Below, in pieces: positions 1 to 11,338 of a DNA stretch of 64,000 nucleotides. Numbering within the stretch: position 1 is the first letter of the stretch; every line of letters starts with the position of its first letter. The stretch is taken from the NCBI GenBank assembly GCA_022432975.1, contig CM039502.1, positions 17,803,453-17,867,452 of the forward strand, given 5' to 3'. This DNA is from Begonia masoniana. Lineage: Eukaryota; Streptophyta; Magnoliopsida; Cucurbitales; Begoniaceae. The translations under genes were made by a program, and so were the position numbers. Under the pieces are notes generated by a model that did no database searches, was not told the DNA's origin, and saw nothing but the letters and a program-made list of their open reading frames with translations.

Positions 1-1382
1 TATGAAATGGCATGGTAAGGAATGAACAGACTATAACAGTTGTTAAGGGAACTAATTCGCCCCTTAATCAAGAGAGAGGATGTATGACTTTGGCGAAAGT
101 GATCCAAACCCCAATTTCACAGCGGATCTGAACAGTTTGTTAAGGGAACTAGTCCGCCCCTTAATCGAGAGAGAGGACGTATGACTTTGGGAGAAGTGAT
201 CCAACTCTCAATTTCACAGGGGGATCAGATCAGAAACGAATGCATATGCAACTGAGATGAGAAAGTAGAAATTTGCATGTTTAGGAATTTATGTTCAGCA
301 TTTCATTTATTACTGCTTTACTTACTTAGCATTAGGCTAATAGATGAGTTTTGTGATGTAGGTGTTGAGCTTTCATCAGGTGAAATCCCTGAGTTTACTG
401 AGGAATATGTGAAGTTGGAGGAGCACTTCTATGCTACAGTTAGGTGCTCTAATGAGGCGGTTTAACTTTTGTCTGAATGAGAGTTTTCAGTGATTAGGTA
501 TTCTGATGAAATGTTCTGAGAATTTTAATGACAGTAGGAGTTTGATACTTCTTTTAACGCTTCTGTGATCTTCTTTTCTGGATTTGGAATTATGATTTGA
601 TTTCGATTGTAGCTTGCTATTCTGAATTTTTAAGAATTGTGGATTTGTGTTAATTAGGATGATTTCATCAAAATGTACAAAATCGTTTAGCAGTCGGATT
701 TACTCCTTATTAGAGTCTCTTTTTGGTCTATCGGTAGAAGTTGGGTGTTTTGTCTGCCGGCAGATGTTGGAGGATTGAATCATCCGACTAAGGCCATCGG
801 AAGATGTCTTCAGTAGAGACCATCGGATGATGTCCTCAGTAAAAGTCATCGGAAGATGTAGGCAGTAAGTTTGTCGTTTTGTGATCGATGTGAGTTAGAC
901 GAATGAATCATCCGGCTTACGTCATCAGTAGCAGCGTATAATAAGTTTGTCGTTTTGTGATCGGTGTGAGTTAGATGAATGAATCATCTGGCTTACGTCA
1001 TCGGTAGAAGTGTATAATAAGTTTTGTCGTTTTGTGATCGGTGGAAGCCTTCAGTGTCTGTTTCCGCCACTTTTCGTTGACTTTGCTTATCGGCAGATGA
1101 TTTTGACTCTTACGATTTTCAAGTTTTCACGCTTAAGCCTTGATCTATTCTGGCCGAATTATTTCTTAATATTTTAACCGATTATTCAAACATTGTTTTA
1201 TAGCTCTGCTTAGTTCTGTTTTGCTCAAAAGAATTTCCGCTGCAAGATTTTTAAATATTTTGAGATTTTAAAAAAATGTCAAATTTTGACTTTCGAACGA
1301 AGTTTTAAATTTGGTCCAAAGTTTCTCAGTTATATTCGGAATATGTGTAACGAACTGGTTTCAGAGGACTCGGGTCGTTACA
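1..1382 (+). repeat. 5' LTR of Ty3 element, truncated by window edge
   Basis: Matches 9154-10535 of the complete 3' LTR and ends in the same GTTACA terminus at 1382. It contains a 97-bp tandem duplication (units beginning near 41 and 138, each opening with TGTTAAGGGAACTA). Around 720-1100 there is a region rich in repeated CATCGGAAGATGT- and ATCGGTAGAAG-type motifs. The 62-codon ORF at 277-465 is LTR sequence; the 3' copy has lost it to a stop, so it is not a gene. Confidence 0.92.
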
Positions 1383-1385
1383 GTA

Positions 1386-1397
1386 TGGTATCAAAGA
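1386..1397 (+). other. Primer binding site of Ty3 element
   Basis: TGGTATCAAAGA, 3 nt after the LTR end, is one mismatch from the initiator-Met tRNA-complementary TGGTATCAGAGC used by most plant LTR retrotransposons. Confidence 0.75.
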
Positions 1398-1536
1398 CAT
1401 TTAGTTAAACCGTTCAAAAGATTACTCATCAGTGTCGATCGTCGCATGGGAGCACTCCAACAACTGTAAGTGTTTATGTTAACCTTAGTTATTAGATGTT
1501 TATGAGAGTAGTTAACCATGAACAGAAGTATAGAAA

Positions 1537-2685
1537 ATGGCTAGACGACCAGGAAAACCAAGAGTACCAAGAGAGATGCCCAACTTAAGAGCTGAGGAAG
1601 ATCCTAGCGTGATTAGGCAGCTGACAGATCTGGTGCGTCAGCAAACAGACTTAGTGCGTCAGCAGTCCGATCATTTAGGTGTGCTGTTGAACCGAAAGGT
1701 ACAAGGAAGTGCCAACTCGAGTTCTAGTCATGAACATTCTGGAGATAGATTCAGGAGGCTACGACCACCCACGTTTGATAGACAGTCGTCTGATCCGGTT
1801 ATTGCTGAAGGGTGGCTTAGAAAGATTGAGAGTATGTTTAGGTGTGCCAACATTGGAGAAGGAGACAAGGTCACGTTGGCAACATTTCATTTGGCTGGTG
1901 ATGCTCAACTCTGGTGGGAAACAATAGAGACCACCACTGATGTTTTGGCGATGACTTGGTCACAATTCAGGGACATTTTCTATGAGAAGTATTTTAGCAG
2001 CACTGTCCAAACCGCAAAGAAGTTGGAATTTCTGAACTTGAAGCAGACAGGGTATGTGGCCTAGTACAGTAGGCAATTCGAGTCCCTGTCTAGGTTTGCT
2101 AGACATTTTTCTCATAGGGACGAGGATAAGGTGTTCAAATTTGTGCATGGGCTGAAGCCGGAAATTTACCGAAGAGTTAAATTTTATGGTATTAAAGGCT
2201 TGACATTCAGTGAAGTTGTGTCTACTGCTCTGGAAGTGGAAGAAGCTGAAAGGAAATGTGCTGGACCAAAAGAGGTCCCACAAAAGTTTGTCCAGCCACA
2301 CTAACAAAGAGGAATGAAGAGGCTCAGTGAAGGTCAGATTAGCCAAAGTACAGGAGGGAAGGTACAGAATGTCATGAAATTTCCCCAGTGTCCTAAGTGC
2401 TTGAAGAACCACCCGGGCGAGTGCAGATTGGGCTTTGGAAAGTGTTTCAACTGTGAGGAGGTTAGACACACGATCAAAGAATGCCCGAAGCCTAGAATCA
2501 CCAGATGCTACAATTGTAATAAGGTCGGTCATATTAGCAGAGACTGCCCAGCTTCTAAGAGTATCCCTGTTATGATTAAACCGAGGATATTCTCAATGAT
2601 GGAGTCGGGTGAGGAACAGTCCGCTGTTGTGTCAGGTACTATATTGATCAACTCTATGCCTGCTTTTACCTTATTAGATTCTGGT
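1537..2685 (+). pseudogene. gag of Ty3 element (broken)
   Basis: One reading frame runs from the ATG at 1537 to the insertion point at 2685, interrupted by TAG at 2062-2064 and TAA near 2302. Both are compatible with a C-to-T change in a Gln codon. The N-terminal half contains the retrotransposon gag domain (RPPTFD..., AEGWLRKIE, WWET). The C-terminal half has a cysteine/histidine array: CPKCLKNHPGEC, CFNCEEVRHTIKEC and a canonical zinc knuckle CYNCNKVGHISRDC. Gag forms the virus-like particle and packages RNA. The frame continues into the protease start LLDSG, where the solo LTR interrupts it. Confidence 0.88.
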
Positions 2686-5122
2686 TGTAACGACCCGGGA
2701 AGGATCGCCACGTAATTCATGACTTTACTCACTCCTTTCACTCTTTTATATATATATATTTTTTTTACTAAGCAGCGGAAATACTAATTCTGTAGTCACA
2801 TGTAGGACATGGACAATGAAATAAGACATTTGGCTGGGGGATTTAAAAAAAAGGCATCTGCCGAACTCAACGACAAAACTTCACTCTCATCTGCCGATCA
2901 CTAAACGACAAGGCAGGAGAGGGCTCACATCTACCGATAAACCAAAGCTACATCTTCCGGTTATCCCGTGCATTTCACGTGATTCATTAATCACCCATCG
3001 GTAGATGTAAGTTCTCACATCAACCGACAGTCACGTGTATCCCACACAATTCATTAAACGTTCGTCGGCAGATATACAAACCGCATCTGCCGATAACGTC
3101 AGCCGGCAGATAATCAAACCGCGTCTGCCGATGTCGTCAGCAGGAAGGTATATAAACTACATCTGCCGATGACGTCAGCAGGAAGATAAACAAACTGTAT
3201 CTGCCGATGACGTCAGCAGGAAAAATATATAAACTACATCTACCGATGACTAGGTGACAGGGAAAAAGACTCCTACATCACCCGATGTAAACACACTGTA
3301 TCTACCGACAGAAATCTCACTACTTCTACCGATAGCAAAAGAAATCCTTTATATTTACCGACTGATAACATACTACAGCTACCGATAGAAAACACCCTGC
3401 ATCTACCGATAGAAAACACACCACTCCTACCGGTAGGACTAAACAACATCTCCCAATAGACATAATCATGAACAAGTCTCAAACTTTCTAGACTTAACAT
3501 TTCTGTAAACAGAAATCAATGATTCCCTCAGAGTACATATCGGAAGTCTTAACAAAAGATATTCAATAAACTGTACCATCCTCTATCCAGTGAGCATCCA
3601 GATAATTTCAAATCCCAGTACTATGAAATAACTTCATTCTACTTATACTTCCATATTAAAATCATTAATAATGTTTATAGAGCATAAACCAGAGAACTTA
3701 TTCGCCAATCCAGCCTTCACTGTCACACTGAGCATTCTCCAACAGCCAAACTTAGACTTCCTCATTTAACTTGGATCCCTCACCTGAAAACTCGTCACCT
3801 ACATCAAAGGTTTAAACTATAAGCCTAATGCTTAGTAAGGAATGCAACAATAACATGAATGCATGAATGCATAATTCAGAGAAAAAAAAACGTGGTCATG
3901 AGTCTTTTCTTGTTCATAATCATTATTTCATATTCATCATTCATAACATAGTTCACATCGCTGAAACACATTCATCGTTCGTATCATAGTCCATATCGCT
4001 GAACCATATTCGTTATTCATATCATTGTTCATGTTGCGTGGGATGAGAGAGGATTTGTGCCGGTAAAGGGGGTTCGACAGTGAGTTTGATCATGGTCCCT
4101 ACTGCGGGTCGTATTCATATGTCCTATTGTGGACTGTGACATACGCCGAACCGCCCCCAACCCTCACTCATCCACGTTGTAGGGATTTTATCATCTTATC
4201 TTGTTCATGAGAGAACATGCTTTTAAAACATTTTCATGTGCATAAAACATTGATAATGCATGAGCATGGGGTTCTTTAACTCGTCCAAGCTGTAGGACAG
4301 AACATTCAGCCAGTATGAAAAGCTTACTATCGAACCAATCGTCGACATAAATGCTAGACAGTAACATGAAAGAACTACTAATCATCGTACGAGTTTCTAC
4401 CTAGCATCCTTTGATGTAGGGTCCTATTGACCGAGAAACCTATACATTCACTTACCTGGTCTCCTTAGCACTTTGAGCTCTTTCTCTTCAAACTTCTTCA
4501 CCTAAAACATTCACATTGCAGTAGTTAAAACAAAGTCCTATTAGTTCTAACCTCAAGTCATCATAGGGTCTAATAGACAAAGCCATCCTGAATCCTTAGT
4601 CTAACGCTCTGTGCAAAATCTGAAATCCAAGAACTGAAATAGACAGATTCGACTATCGGTTACTCAGGGTTGATTGTTTTTAAATGTCCAAAACTGATTC
4701 GGAATGACATTACCCTGTTGTTTAAGGATTTGAGTTACGGGTTCAAGCTGAAAACAGAGCTAAACGATTAACTGATAACTACATTGTCTAACTCATACCT
4801 CGAGCGTAAGGTAACCGAGAAATAGCAAGGAAACTGGTCGTCGAAGGAAGGATTACAGGCAGGCAGAGGGCGAGAGCTTGCGAGAGAAGGAATCGCCGAG
4901 AATGGAGGATGTCGGCTACAGTGAGTTAATGAGGTTTAAATCATTTCCACTTCCTTTAAATATCGGTCTAAGCCTTCTATTATTACAACTTTGCCACTCG
5001 ACCTAGTTTAAACCCACATGTAATTAATTACACTTGTCTTAAAATTCTAAACCGCGAAGATTAAATGTTCATGACCGTTAATACAGTTAGGAAAATTACC
5101 TAGTCGTAACTCGGGTGTTACA
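2686..5122 (-). repeat. Solo LTR (2437 bp) inserted in the protease codons, antisense to host
   Basis: Begins TGTAACGACCCGGG, ends CGGGTGTTACA and is flanked by the 5-bp duplication CTGGT (2681-2685 and 5123-5127). Removing it and one CTGGT rejoins the protease active-site codons of the host element. There are no retroviral ORFs inside, so it is a solo LTR left by LTR-LTR recombination. Read on the minus strand it resembles the LTR of the host element (shared CTTAGCATTAGGCT block, ATCGGCAGATG repeats, CTGTAGCCG leader), so it is a related family in reverse orientation. Positions 2870-3440 hold repeated CATCTGCCGATGACGTCAGCAGG-like units. Confidence 0.93.
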
Positions 5123-5127
5123 CTGGT

Positions 5128-6900
5128 GCAACTCATTCATTTATAGCATCTGCATTTGCTGTTAAGTTAGATGTACAGTTTACCCCTTCCATGCATGTGT
5201 TTAATGTTGCATTACCCTCTGGTGAACGCATGCACTCTAACCAAGTGATGCTTGACAGTGATGTGTTAGTAGGAAACGTAAATCTACGTGCTGATCTTAT
5301 TATTATGAATATAACGGGATTTGATGTAATCCTAGGAATGGACTGGTTGTTTAAACACCACGCCACAATTGATTGTAGGACTGGAATAGTTAGTTTCCAA
5401 CCCCCTGGTAGTTTGAAACATACCTTTCAAGCTCCAAGGAAGAGTAAGAAAATGTCTGTGATGACTTCTATTAACACTAGACCTCCCCCATGTGAAGAGT
5501 ATTTATGTTTCTTAGCTAGCGTTTTAGACACATAACTTGTAGAAAAAGCAAATCCTCAGAATGTCTTAATTGTCCAAGACTTTCCTGAAGTATTTTTGGA
5601 TGACCTTTCTGGTTTGCCGCCATATAGGAAAATTGAATTCGTTGTAGATGTTTACCCCGGCGCTGAGCCTGTGTCTAAAAATCCATATAGATTAGCACCA
5701 ACAGAACTTAAAGAATTGAAGAAGCAGTTGGAGGATCTGTTTGAGAAAGGGTTCATACGCCCTAGCTTTTCACCGTGGGGTGCACCTGTTCTTTTTGTCA
5801 AAAAAAAAAAGATGGATCGATGTGTATGTGCATTGATTATAGGGAATTGAATAAGTTAACTGTCAAGAACAAGTATCTATTACCGAGGATTGATGACCTA
5901 TTTGACCAACTCCGTGGTACACGAGTTTTCTCTAAGATTGATTTGAGGTCAGGTTACTACCAACTGAAAGTCAAATCAGAAGATATTCCTAAGATAGCTT
6001 TTCGTACAAGATATGGACATTATGAGTTTTTGGTTATGTCCTTTGGGTTGACAAACGCACCAGCAGCCTTTATGGATCTTATGCATAGGGTGTTTCATGA
6101 GTATTTAGACAAGTTTGTCATTGTGTTTATAGACGACATTTTAATCTATTCACGTTCTAGTGAAGAACATGCAGAACATTTGAACTTAGTATTAGGGGTA
6201 CTAAGCCAGCACCAACTCTATGCCAAGTTTTCCAAATGTGAGTTTTGGCTGGACAGAGTTCACTTCCTTGGTCATGTGATCTCGGGAGATGGAATATCTG
6301 TCGACCCAGCCAAGGTTCAAGCAGTCAAGGAGTGGCCCCAACTGAAGAATGTTGCAAATATTCAGAGTTTCCTTAGGTTAGCAGGATACTACAGGAAATT
6401 TATTGAGGGATTCTCAAAGATTGCAACACCCCTCATTCGGTTAACCAGGAAAAATATGAAGTATGTGTGGACTGAGGATTGTGAGCATAGTTTCCAGACC
6501 TTGAAACAGAAACTGACCAATGCTCCAATTTTGACCCTTCCTGTTGATGATGGTAAATTTAGCATTTACTGTGATGCATCCAAGATTAGACTTGGCTGTG
6601 TCTTGATGCAAGAGGGAAAGGTAATAGCTTATGCCTCTAGACAGTTGAAAACACATGAGAAGAATTACCCTACACATGACTTGGAATTAGCTGCAGTAGT
6701 ATTCGCACTTAAGATTTAGAGGCATTACCTGTATGGACAAACTTGTGATATATTCTCGAACCATAAAAGTCTAAAATATATCTTCACACATAAGGAATTA
6801 AACAAGAGGCAACGTCGATGGTTGGAATTTGTAAAGGATTATGATTTTGAGATTAAATACCATCCCGGCAAAGCAAATGTTGTGGCAGATGCTTTGAGTA
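5128..6900 (+). pseudogene. pol of Ty3 element: protease, reverse transcriptase, RNase H
   Basis: The protease resumes at 5128 right after the solo LTR (ATHSF follows the interrupted LLDSG). RT shows [26 protein letters not shown] and the catalytic FIDDIL near 6130. RNase H shows [16 protein letters not shown] and [12 protein letters not shown]. Breaks: an 11-base A run at 5800-5810 shifts the frame inside the RT (FVKKK region), and TAG at 6717-6719 replaces the expected Trp before RHYLYG. RT and RNase H copy element RNA into DNA in cytoplasmic particles; this copy could not make an intact polyprotein. Confidence 0.9.
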
Positions 6901-8436
6901 GAGTAACAACTTCAGCCTCAACCCTGATTCTTGACGTACCATTAGCCTTAGAGTCTGAATTCCAAAGGTTTAATCTAGAAGCAGTGCATAGTGTGTCAGT
7001 CATGCTTACTGCAATATCCTTAAGACCTACCATTCTTGAAAGAATAAAGGAAGCCCAGATAGATGATGTAGAGTGCAACAAGTACAAGTTAAGCATGGAT
7101 TCTACGGACAAATCAGATTTTAACTATTCTGCTGATGGAATCCTTAAGTTTAGAAATAGATGGTTTGTTCCTGCCATTAAAGAACTTCGAGATGAAATTC
7201 TTTCTGAAGCACATTCTTCCAGATTCTCTGTTCACCCTGGAAGTACAAAAATGTACAAGGATCTTAAACAACATTATTGGTGGCCAAGTATGAAAAGGTG
7301 TGTGGCAGAGTATGTAAGATCATGTTTTTGTTGTCAGCAGATTAAAGCTGAGCATTAGAGGCCTGCAGGAACATTACAACCCTTACCAGTTCCCGAATGG
7401 AAATGGGAACAAATAACGATGGACTTCGTTGTGGGATTGCCTAGAATAGCAAAGGGATATGATGCAATCTGGGTAATAATAAATCGATTAACCAAATCCG
7501 CCCACTTTCTGCCAATAAGGATGACATACTTGATGGATCAGCTTGCTGAGCTGTATGTGCAAGAGGTTGTTAAATTACATGGAGTTCCAAATACCATAAT
7601 TTCAGACCGAGACTCTAGATTTACGTCCAAGTTTTGGAAGAGTCTGCACAAGGCTATAGGTACGCAGCTCAACTTTAGCACAGCCTTTCACCCTCAAACA
7701 GATGGACAATCTAAAAGGACTATTCAGACATTGGAAGATATGCTTCATGCGTGCGTTTTAGATTTTCAAGGATCATGGAGTAAATACTTATAATTGGTGG
7801 AGTTTTCCTATAACAATAGTTTTCAGGCAACTATAGGTATGACACTTTATGAGGCATTGTATGGACGTAAATGCAGATCTCCTTTGTACTGGGATGAAGT
7901 TGGTGAAGCACAGTTGCTTGGTTCTGATATTGTGCAACAAACTGTTGAGAAGGTTGCTCTCATTCGCCAAAGGATCTTAACAGTTCAAAGTCGACAGAAA
8001 AGCTATGCCGAAAGAAGACGCAGAGAATTAGAGTTTGAAGTAGGTGATGAAGTTTTTCTTAAGGTATCACCATTTAAAGAAGTTGTGAGATTCGGGAAGA
8101 GAGGCAAGTTGAACCTCAGATTTATTGGACAATTCACTATTCTGAAGAGACTTTGGAGAGCAGCCTATCAGTTGCGGCTACCGGCTTCTATGGAGGGGAT
8201 ACACAATGTGTTCCATGTTTCTATGTTGAAGAAATGCATAAGGGATCCATACCAAATTGTGGAACAACAGAGTGTCGAAGTTCATCCCACCCTCACTTAC
8301 GAAGAGAAACCAATAAGGATCTCAGACTTTGCAGTGAAGGTATTACGCAACAAAGAGGTTCCACTAGTGAAAGTCTTATAGCACAACCAGAACATAGAGG
8401 AGACAACTTGGGAGCGCCAGCAAGACATGATGGACT
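6900..8436 (+). pseudogene. pol of Ty3 element: integrase and C-terminal domain
   Basis: The zinc-binding N-terminus is visible as H-x-H...CFCC near 7205-7335. The catalytic core has MDFVVGLP (first Asp), ISDRDSRF (second Asp) and, 35 residues later, DGQSK where the catalytic Glu should be, so the DDE triad is broken to DDK. In-frame stops occur at 7356-7358 (before RPAG), 7791-7793 and 8379-8381, and again near 8434. The tail has NVFHVSMLKK and a chromodomain-position segment (VPLVKVL) typical of Tekay-type chromoviruses. Integrase would join element cDNA to chromosomal DNA. Confidence 0.88.
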
Positions 8437-8484
8437 AACATCCGAAATTATTCAGGTACTGAATTTTGAGGACAAAATTCTTTT

Positions 8485-8498
8485 AAGGAGGGTAGATT
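8485..8498 (+). other. Polypurine tract of Ty3 element
   Basis: AAGGAGGGTAGA immediately precedes the TGTAACACCC start of the 3' LTR, the position expected for the plus-strand primer. Confidence 0.65.
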
Positions 8499-10535
8499 GT
8501 AACACCCGGTTCTATCGAATTAATTCTCTATTCTTTTAATTAATAGTACACTTTAAATGGCAATAATAAAGGTAGAGTTAGTGGATGACTAGGCAAGGGC
8601 ATAAGAGTAATTGAAAATTTAAAAATGGATAACGTATTTAAGGAAAGAGGTTTGGGTTTAATGCACTGTAGCCGCCACTATTCCCTATTTTCTCTCTTTC
8701 GGTCTTCAGCTCAAGCAGCAAAGCTCTCTAGGCAATTCTTCTACTCGAACCTTCTCCGAACTAGGTGAGCCCTATTTCGATTTCTTGCTGTACTGGTAGC
8801 TATCGATGTTTGGAGAGAGTATAAATGTGAGTTTTGTGAATGCCGTATGGGTAAGCTAGTCCGGGTTTTTTGGTAAATCGGGAATGTGCTATGAACTAAA
8901 CTTCCAAACAAGTTTCCCTAGATTTCTGGATAGATTAGAATGAGGCTTAGTAGAAATCTGATTAATATTTTGTTTATGACTTAGGTAAACAAAACTTCTG
9001 AAGTAGTTTGAAACTGAGCATTTCCAGGAGAGCCAGGTAAGTTAAGTATGCTTGTGCCTTCGGGCCTACATCACAAAACAGTAGGATTGTGTATGCTTGA
9101 TTGTGTTTGTATGTCATGCATCATATTTTGAAAATATATGAAAATAAATTTACATGAAATGACATGGTAAGGAATGAACAGACTGTAACAGTTGTTAAGG
9201 GAACTAATCCGCCCCTTAATCAAGAGAGAGGATGTATGACTTTGAGGAAAGTGATCCAAACCCCAATTTCACAGGGAGATCTGAACAGTTTGTTAAGGGA
9301 ACTAGTCTGCCCCTTAATCGAGAGAGAAGACGTATGACTTTGGGAGAAATGATCCAACTCCCAATTTCACAGGGGGATCATATCAGAAACGAATGCATAT
9401 GCAACTGAGATGAGAAAGTAGAAATTTGCATGTTTAGGAATTTATGTTCAGCATTTCATTCATTACTGCTTTACTTACTTAGCATTAGGCTAATAGATGA
9501 GTTTTGTGATGTAGGTGCTGAGCTTTCATCAGGTGAATTCCCTGAGTTTACTGAGGAATAGGTGAAGTTGGAGGAGCACTTCTATGCTACGGTTAGGTGC
9601 TCTGATGAGGCGGTTTAACTTTTGTCTGAATGAGAGTTTTCAGTGGTTAGGTATTCTGATGAAATGTTCTGAGAATTTTAATGACAGTAGGAGTTTGATA
9701 CTTCTTTTAACGCTTCTGCGATCTTCTTTTCTGGATTTGGAATTATGATTTGATTTCGATTGTAGCTTGCTATTCTGAATTTTTAAGAATTGTGGATTTG
9801 TGTTTATTAGAATGATTTCATCAAAATGTATAAAATCGTTTAGCAGTCGGATTTACTCCTTATTAGAGTCTCTTTTTGGTCTATCGGTAAAAGTTGGGTG
9901 TTTTGTCCACCGACAGATGTTGGAGGATTGAATCATCCGACTGAGGCCATCAGAAGATGTCTTCAGTAGAGGCCATCGGATGATGTCCTCAGTAAAAGTC
10001 ATCGGAAGATGTAGGCAGTAAGTTTGTCGTTTTGTAATCGGTGTGAGTTAGACAAATGAATCATCCGGCTTACGTCATCGGTAGCAACGTATAATAAGTT
10101 TGTCGTTTTGTGATCGGTGTGAGTTAGATGAATGAATCATCCGGCTTACATCATCGGTAGAAGTGTATAATAAGTTTTGTCGTTTTGTGATCTGTGGAAA
10201 CCTTCAGTTTCTGTTTCCGCCACTTTTTGTTTACTTTGCTTATCGACAGATGTGTTTGACTCTTACGATTTTCAAGTTTTCACGTTTAAGCCTTGATCTC
10301 TTCTGGCCGAATTATTTTTTAATATTTTAACCGATTATTCAAACATTGTTTTATAGCTCTGCTATATTCTGTTTTGCTCAAAAGAATTTCCGCTGCAAGA
10401 TTTTTAAATGTTTTGAGATTTTAGAAAAATGTCAAATTTTGACTTTCGAACGAAGTTTTAAATTTGGTCCAAAGTTTCTCAGTTATGTTCGGAATATGTG
10501 TAACGAACTGGGTTCAGAGGACTCGGGGCGTTACA
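8499..10535 (+). repeat. 3' LTR of Ty3 element (2037 bp, complete)
   Basis: Starts TGTAACACCCGG and ends GGGGCGTTACA. A TATA-like TATTTAAGG near 8635 precedes a leader with CTGTAGCCGCCAC. It contains the 97-bp tandem duplication also seen in the 5' copy (near 9193-9385) and the CATCGG-motif-rich stretch near 9890-10160. The right junction is to SIRE LTR sequence. The left target duplication lies outside the window and cannot be checked. Confidence 0.93.
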
Positions 10536-11265
10536 CTTAAGCATCTTCCTTTCGCAGAATAGGGTTGCGCGGATTATTGATCATTCTCACATATTACTTG
10601 TGCCGCAAGCCGCCGTTCTTTCCTCCCCCACGCTTCTGCGTGTGGGTGCTTTATTGTTTGTTTCAGTCTCTGTGTGACTCTTTCCACAATCTACCTTTGT
10701 TGGATTTCATTGTTCTACGAGTGTGGTGGTTGGTTGCATCCTGAGACAATGGTTGGTGTCACAAGCGGTATCATAGGTGCATTCCTCTGTATTCTTCATT
10801 GAAACTCTGTCTCGGGAGGAGGCTGCACCGGAACTCGAGAGGAGTTTTTTTATTGACAAGGAGAACTTGTCATTCTGATCGTGGGCAAGGGATCTTGTCA
10901 TTCACAGATTTCAGGAGGAGTCATTATCGACAAGGGGAGCTTGTTGCATTTAGATCTCGGGAAAGATCGTCTCAAAGTCGAGGGGAGCTCACAAGAAGAG
11001 TTTCATTAGGGAAGTTAGTGAGAAGCAGCGACAAAGATAAGAAGGAGTCTTTATTTGTATAAGTCTGGTTGTTTTGTAACTTTGCGAACCTTGTAAAATA
11101 TTTTTAATACTGGACGTTGCCCCGCAGACGTAGGTAATTTTCCGAACTGAATTACCAACCTCGTGTCTCCTTACTTTACGCATTTTATCACTGTCCATTA
11201 CTGTTGTTCACTATAGGTGTCACAAGTAGTGTTACGACACCACATAGCCAATCACGATTTTATCA
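10536..11265 (+). repeat. 5' LTR remnant of SIRE-like element
   Basis: The right-hand part of the LTR, cut on the left by the Ty3 insertion. It is homologous to 20665-21059 (shared GATTATTGATCATTC, ACTTGTGCCGCAAG, GGTTGGTGTCACAAGCGG). The final approximately 329 bp (10937-11265) have no counterpart in the truncated 3' LTR. It ends TTATCA just before the primer binding site. Confidence 0.85.
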
Positions 11266-11282
11266 ATTAGTATCAGAGCGGG
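11266..11282 (+). other. Primer binding site of SIRE-like element
   Basis: ATTAGTATCAGAGCGGGA directly follows the LTR; TATCAGAGC is the core complementary to initiator-Met tRNA. Confidence 0.7.
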
Positions 11283-11338
11283 ACATTTCTGTTTCTTAAG
11301 CGGGATCCACGGGATTTGATCCTGTTTTATTCTATGCA

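Larger units (their letters stand above)
1..10535 (+). mobile_element. Ty3/gypsy chromovirus (Tekay-like), nested, left end outside window
   Basis: LTR retrotransposon with gag, protease, RT, RNase H and integrase in Ty3 order, flanked by two copies of one LTR (1-1382, incomplete, and 8499-10535). A tRNA-Met-type primer binding site follows the first LTR and a purine tract precedes the second. By eye the LTR copies differ at roughly 4 percent of positions, so the insertion is not recent. The right LTR runs directly into SIRE-type LTR sequence (10536 on), so this element inserted into the 5' LTR of the next element. The coding frames carry many stops. The Tekay/Del placement is inferred from the pol C-terminus and LTR style and has not been tested by phylogeny. 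Confidence 0.9.
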
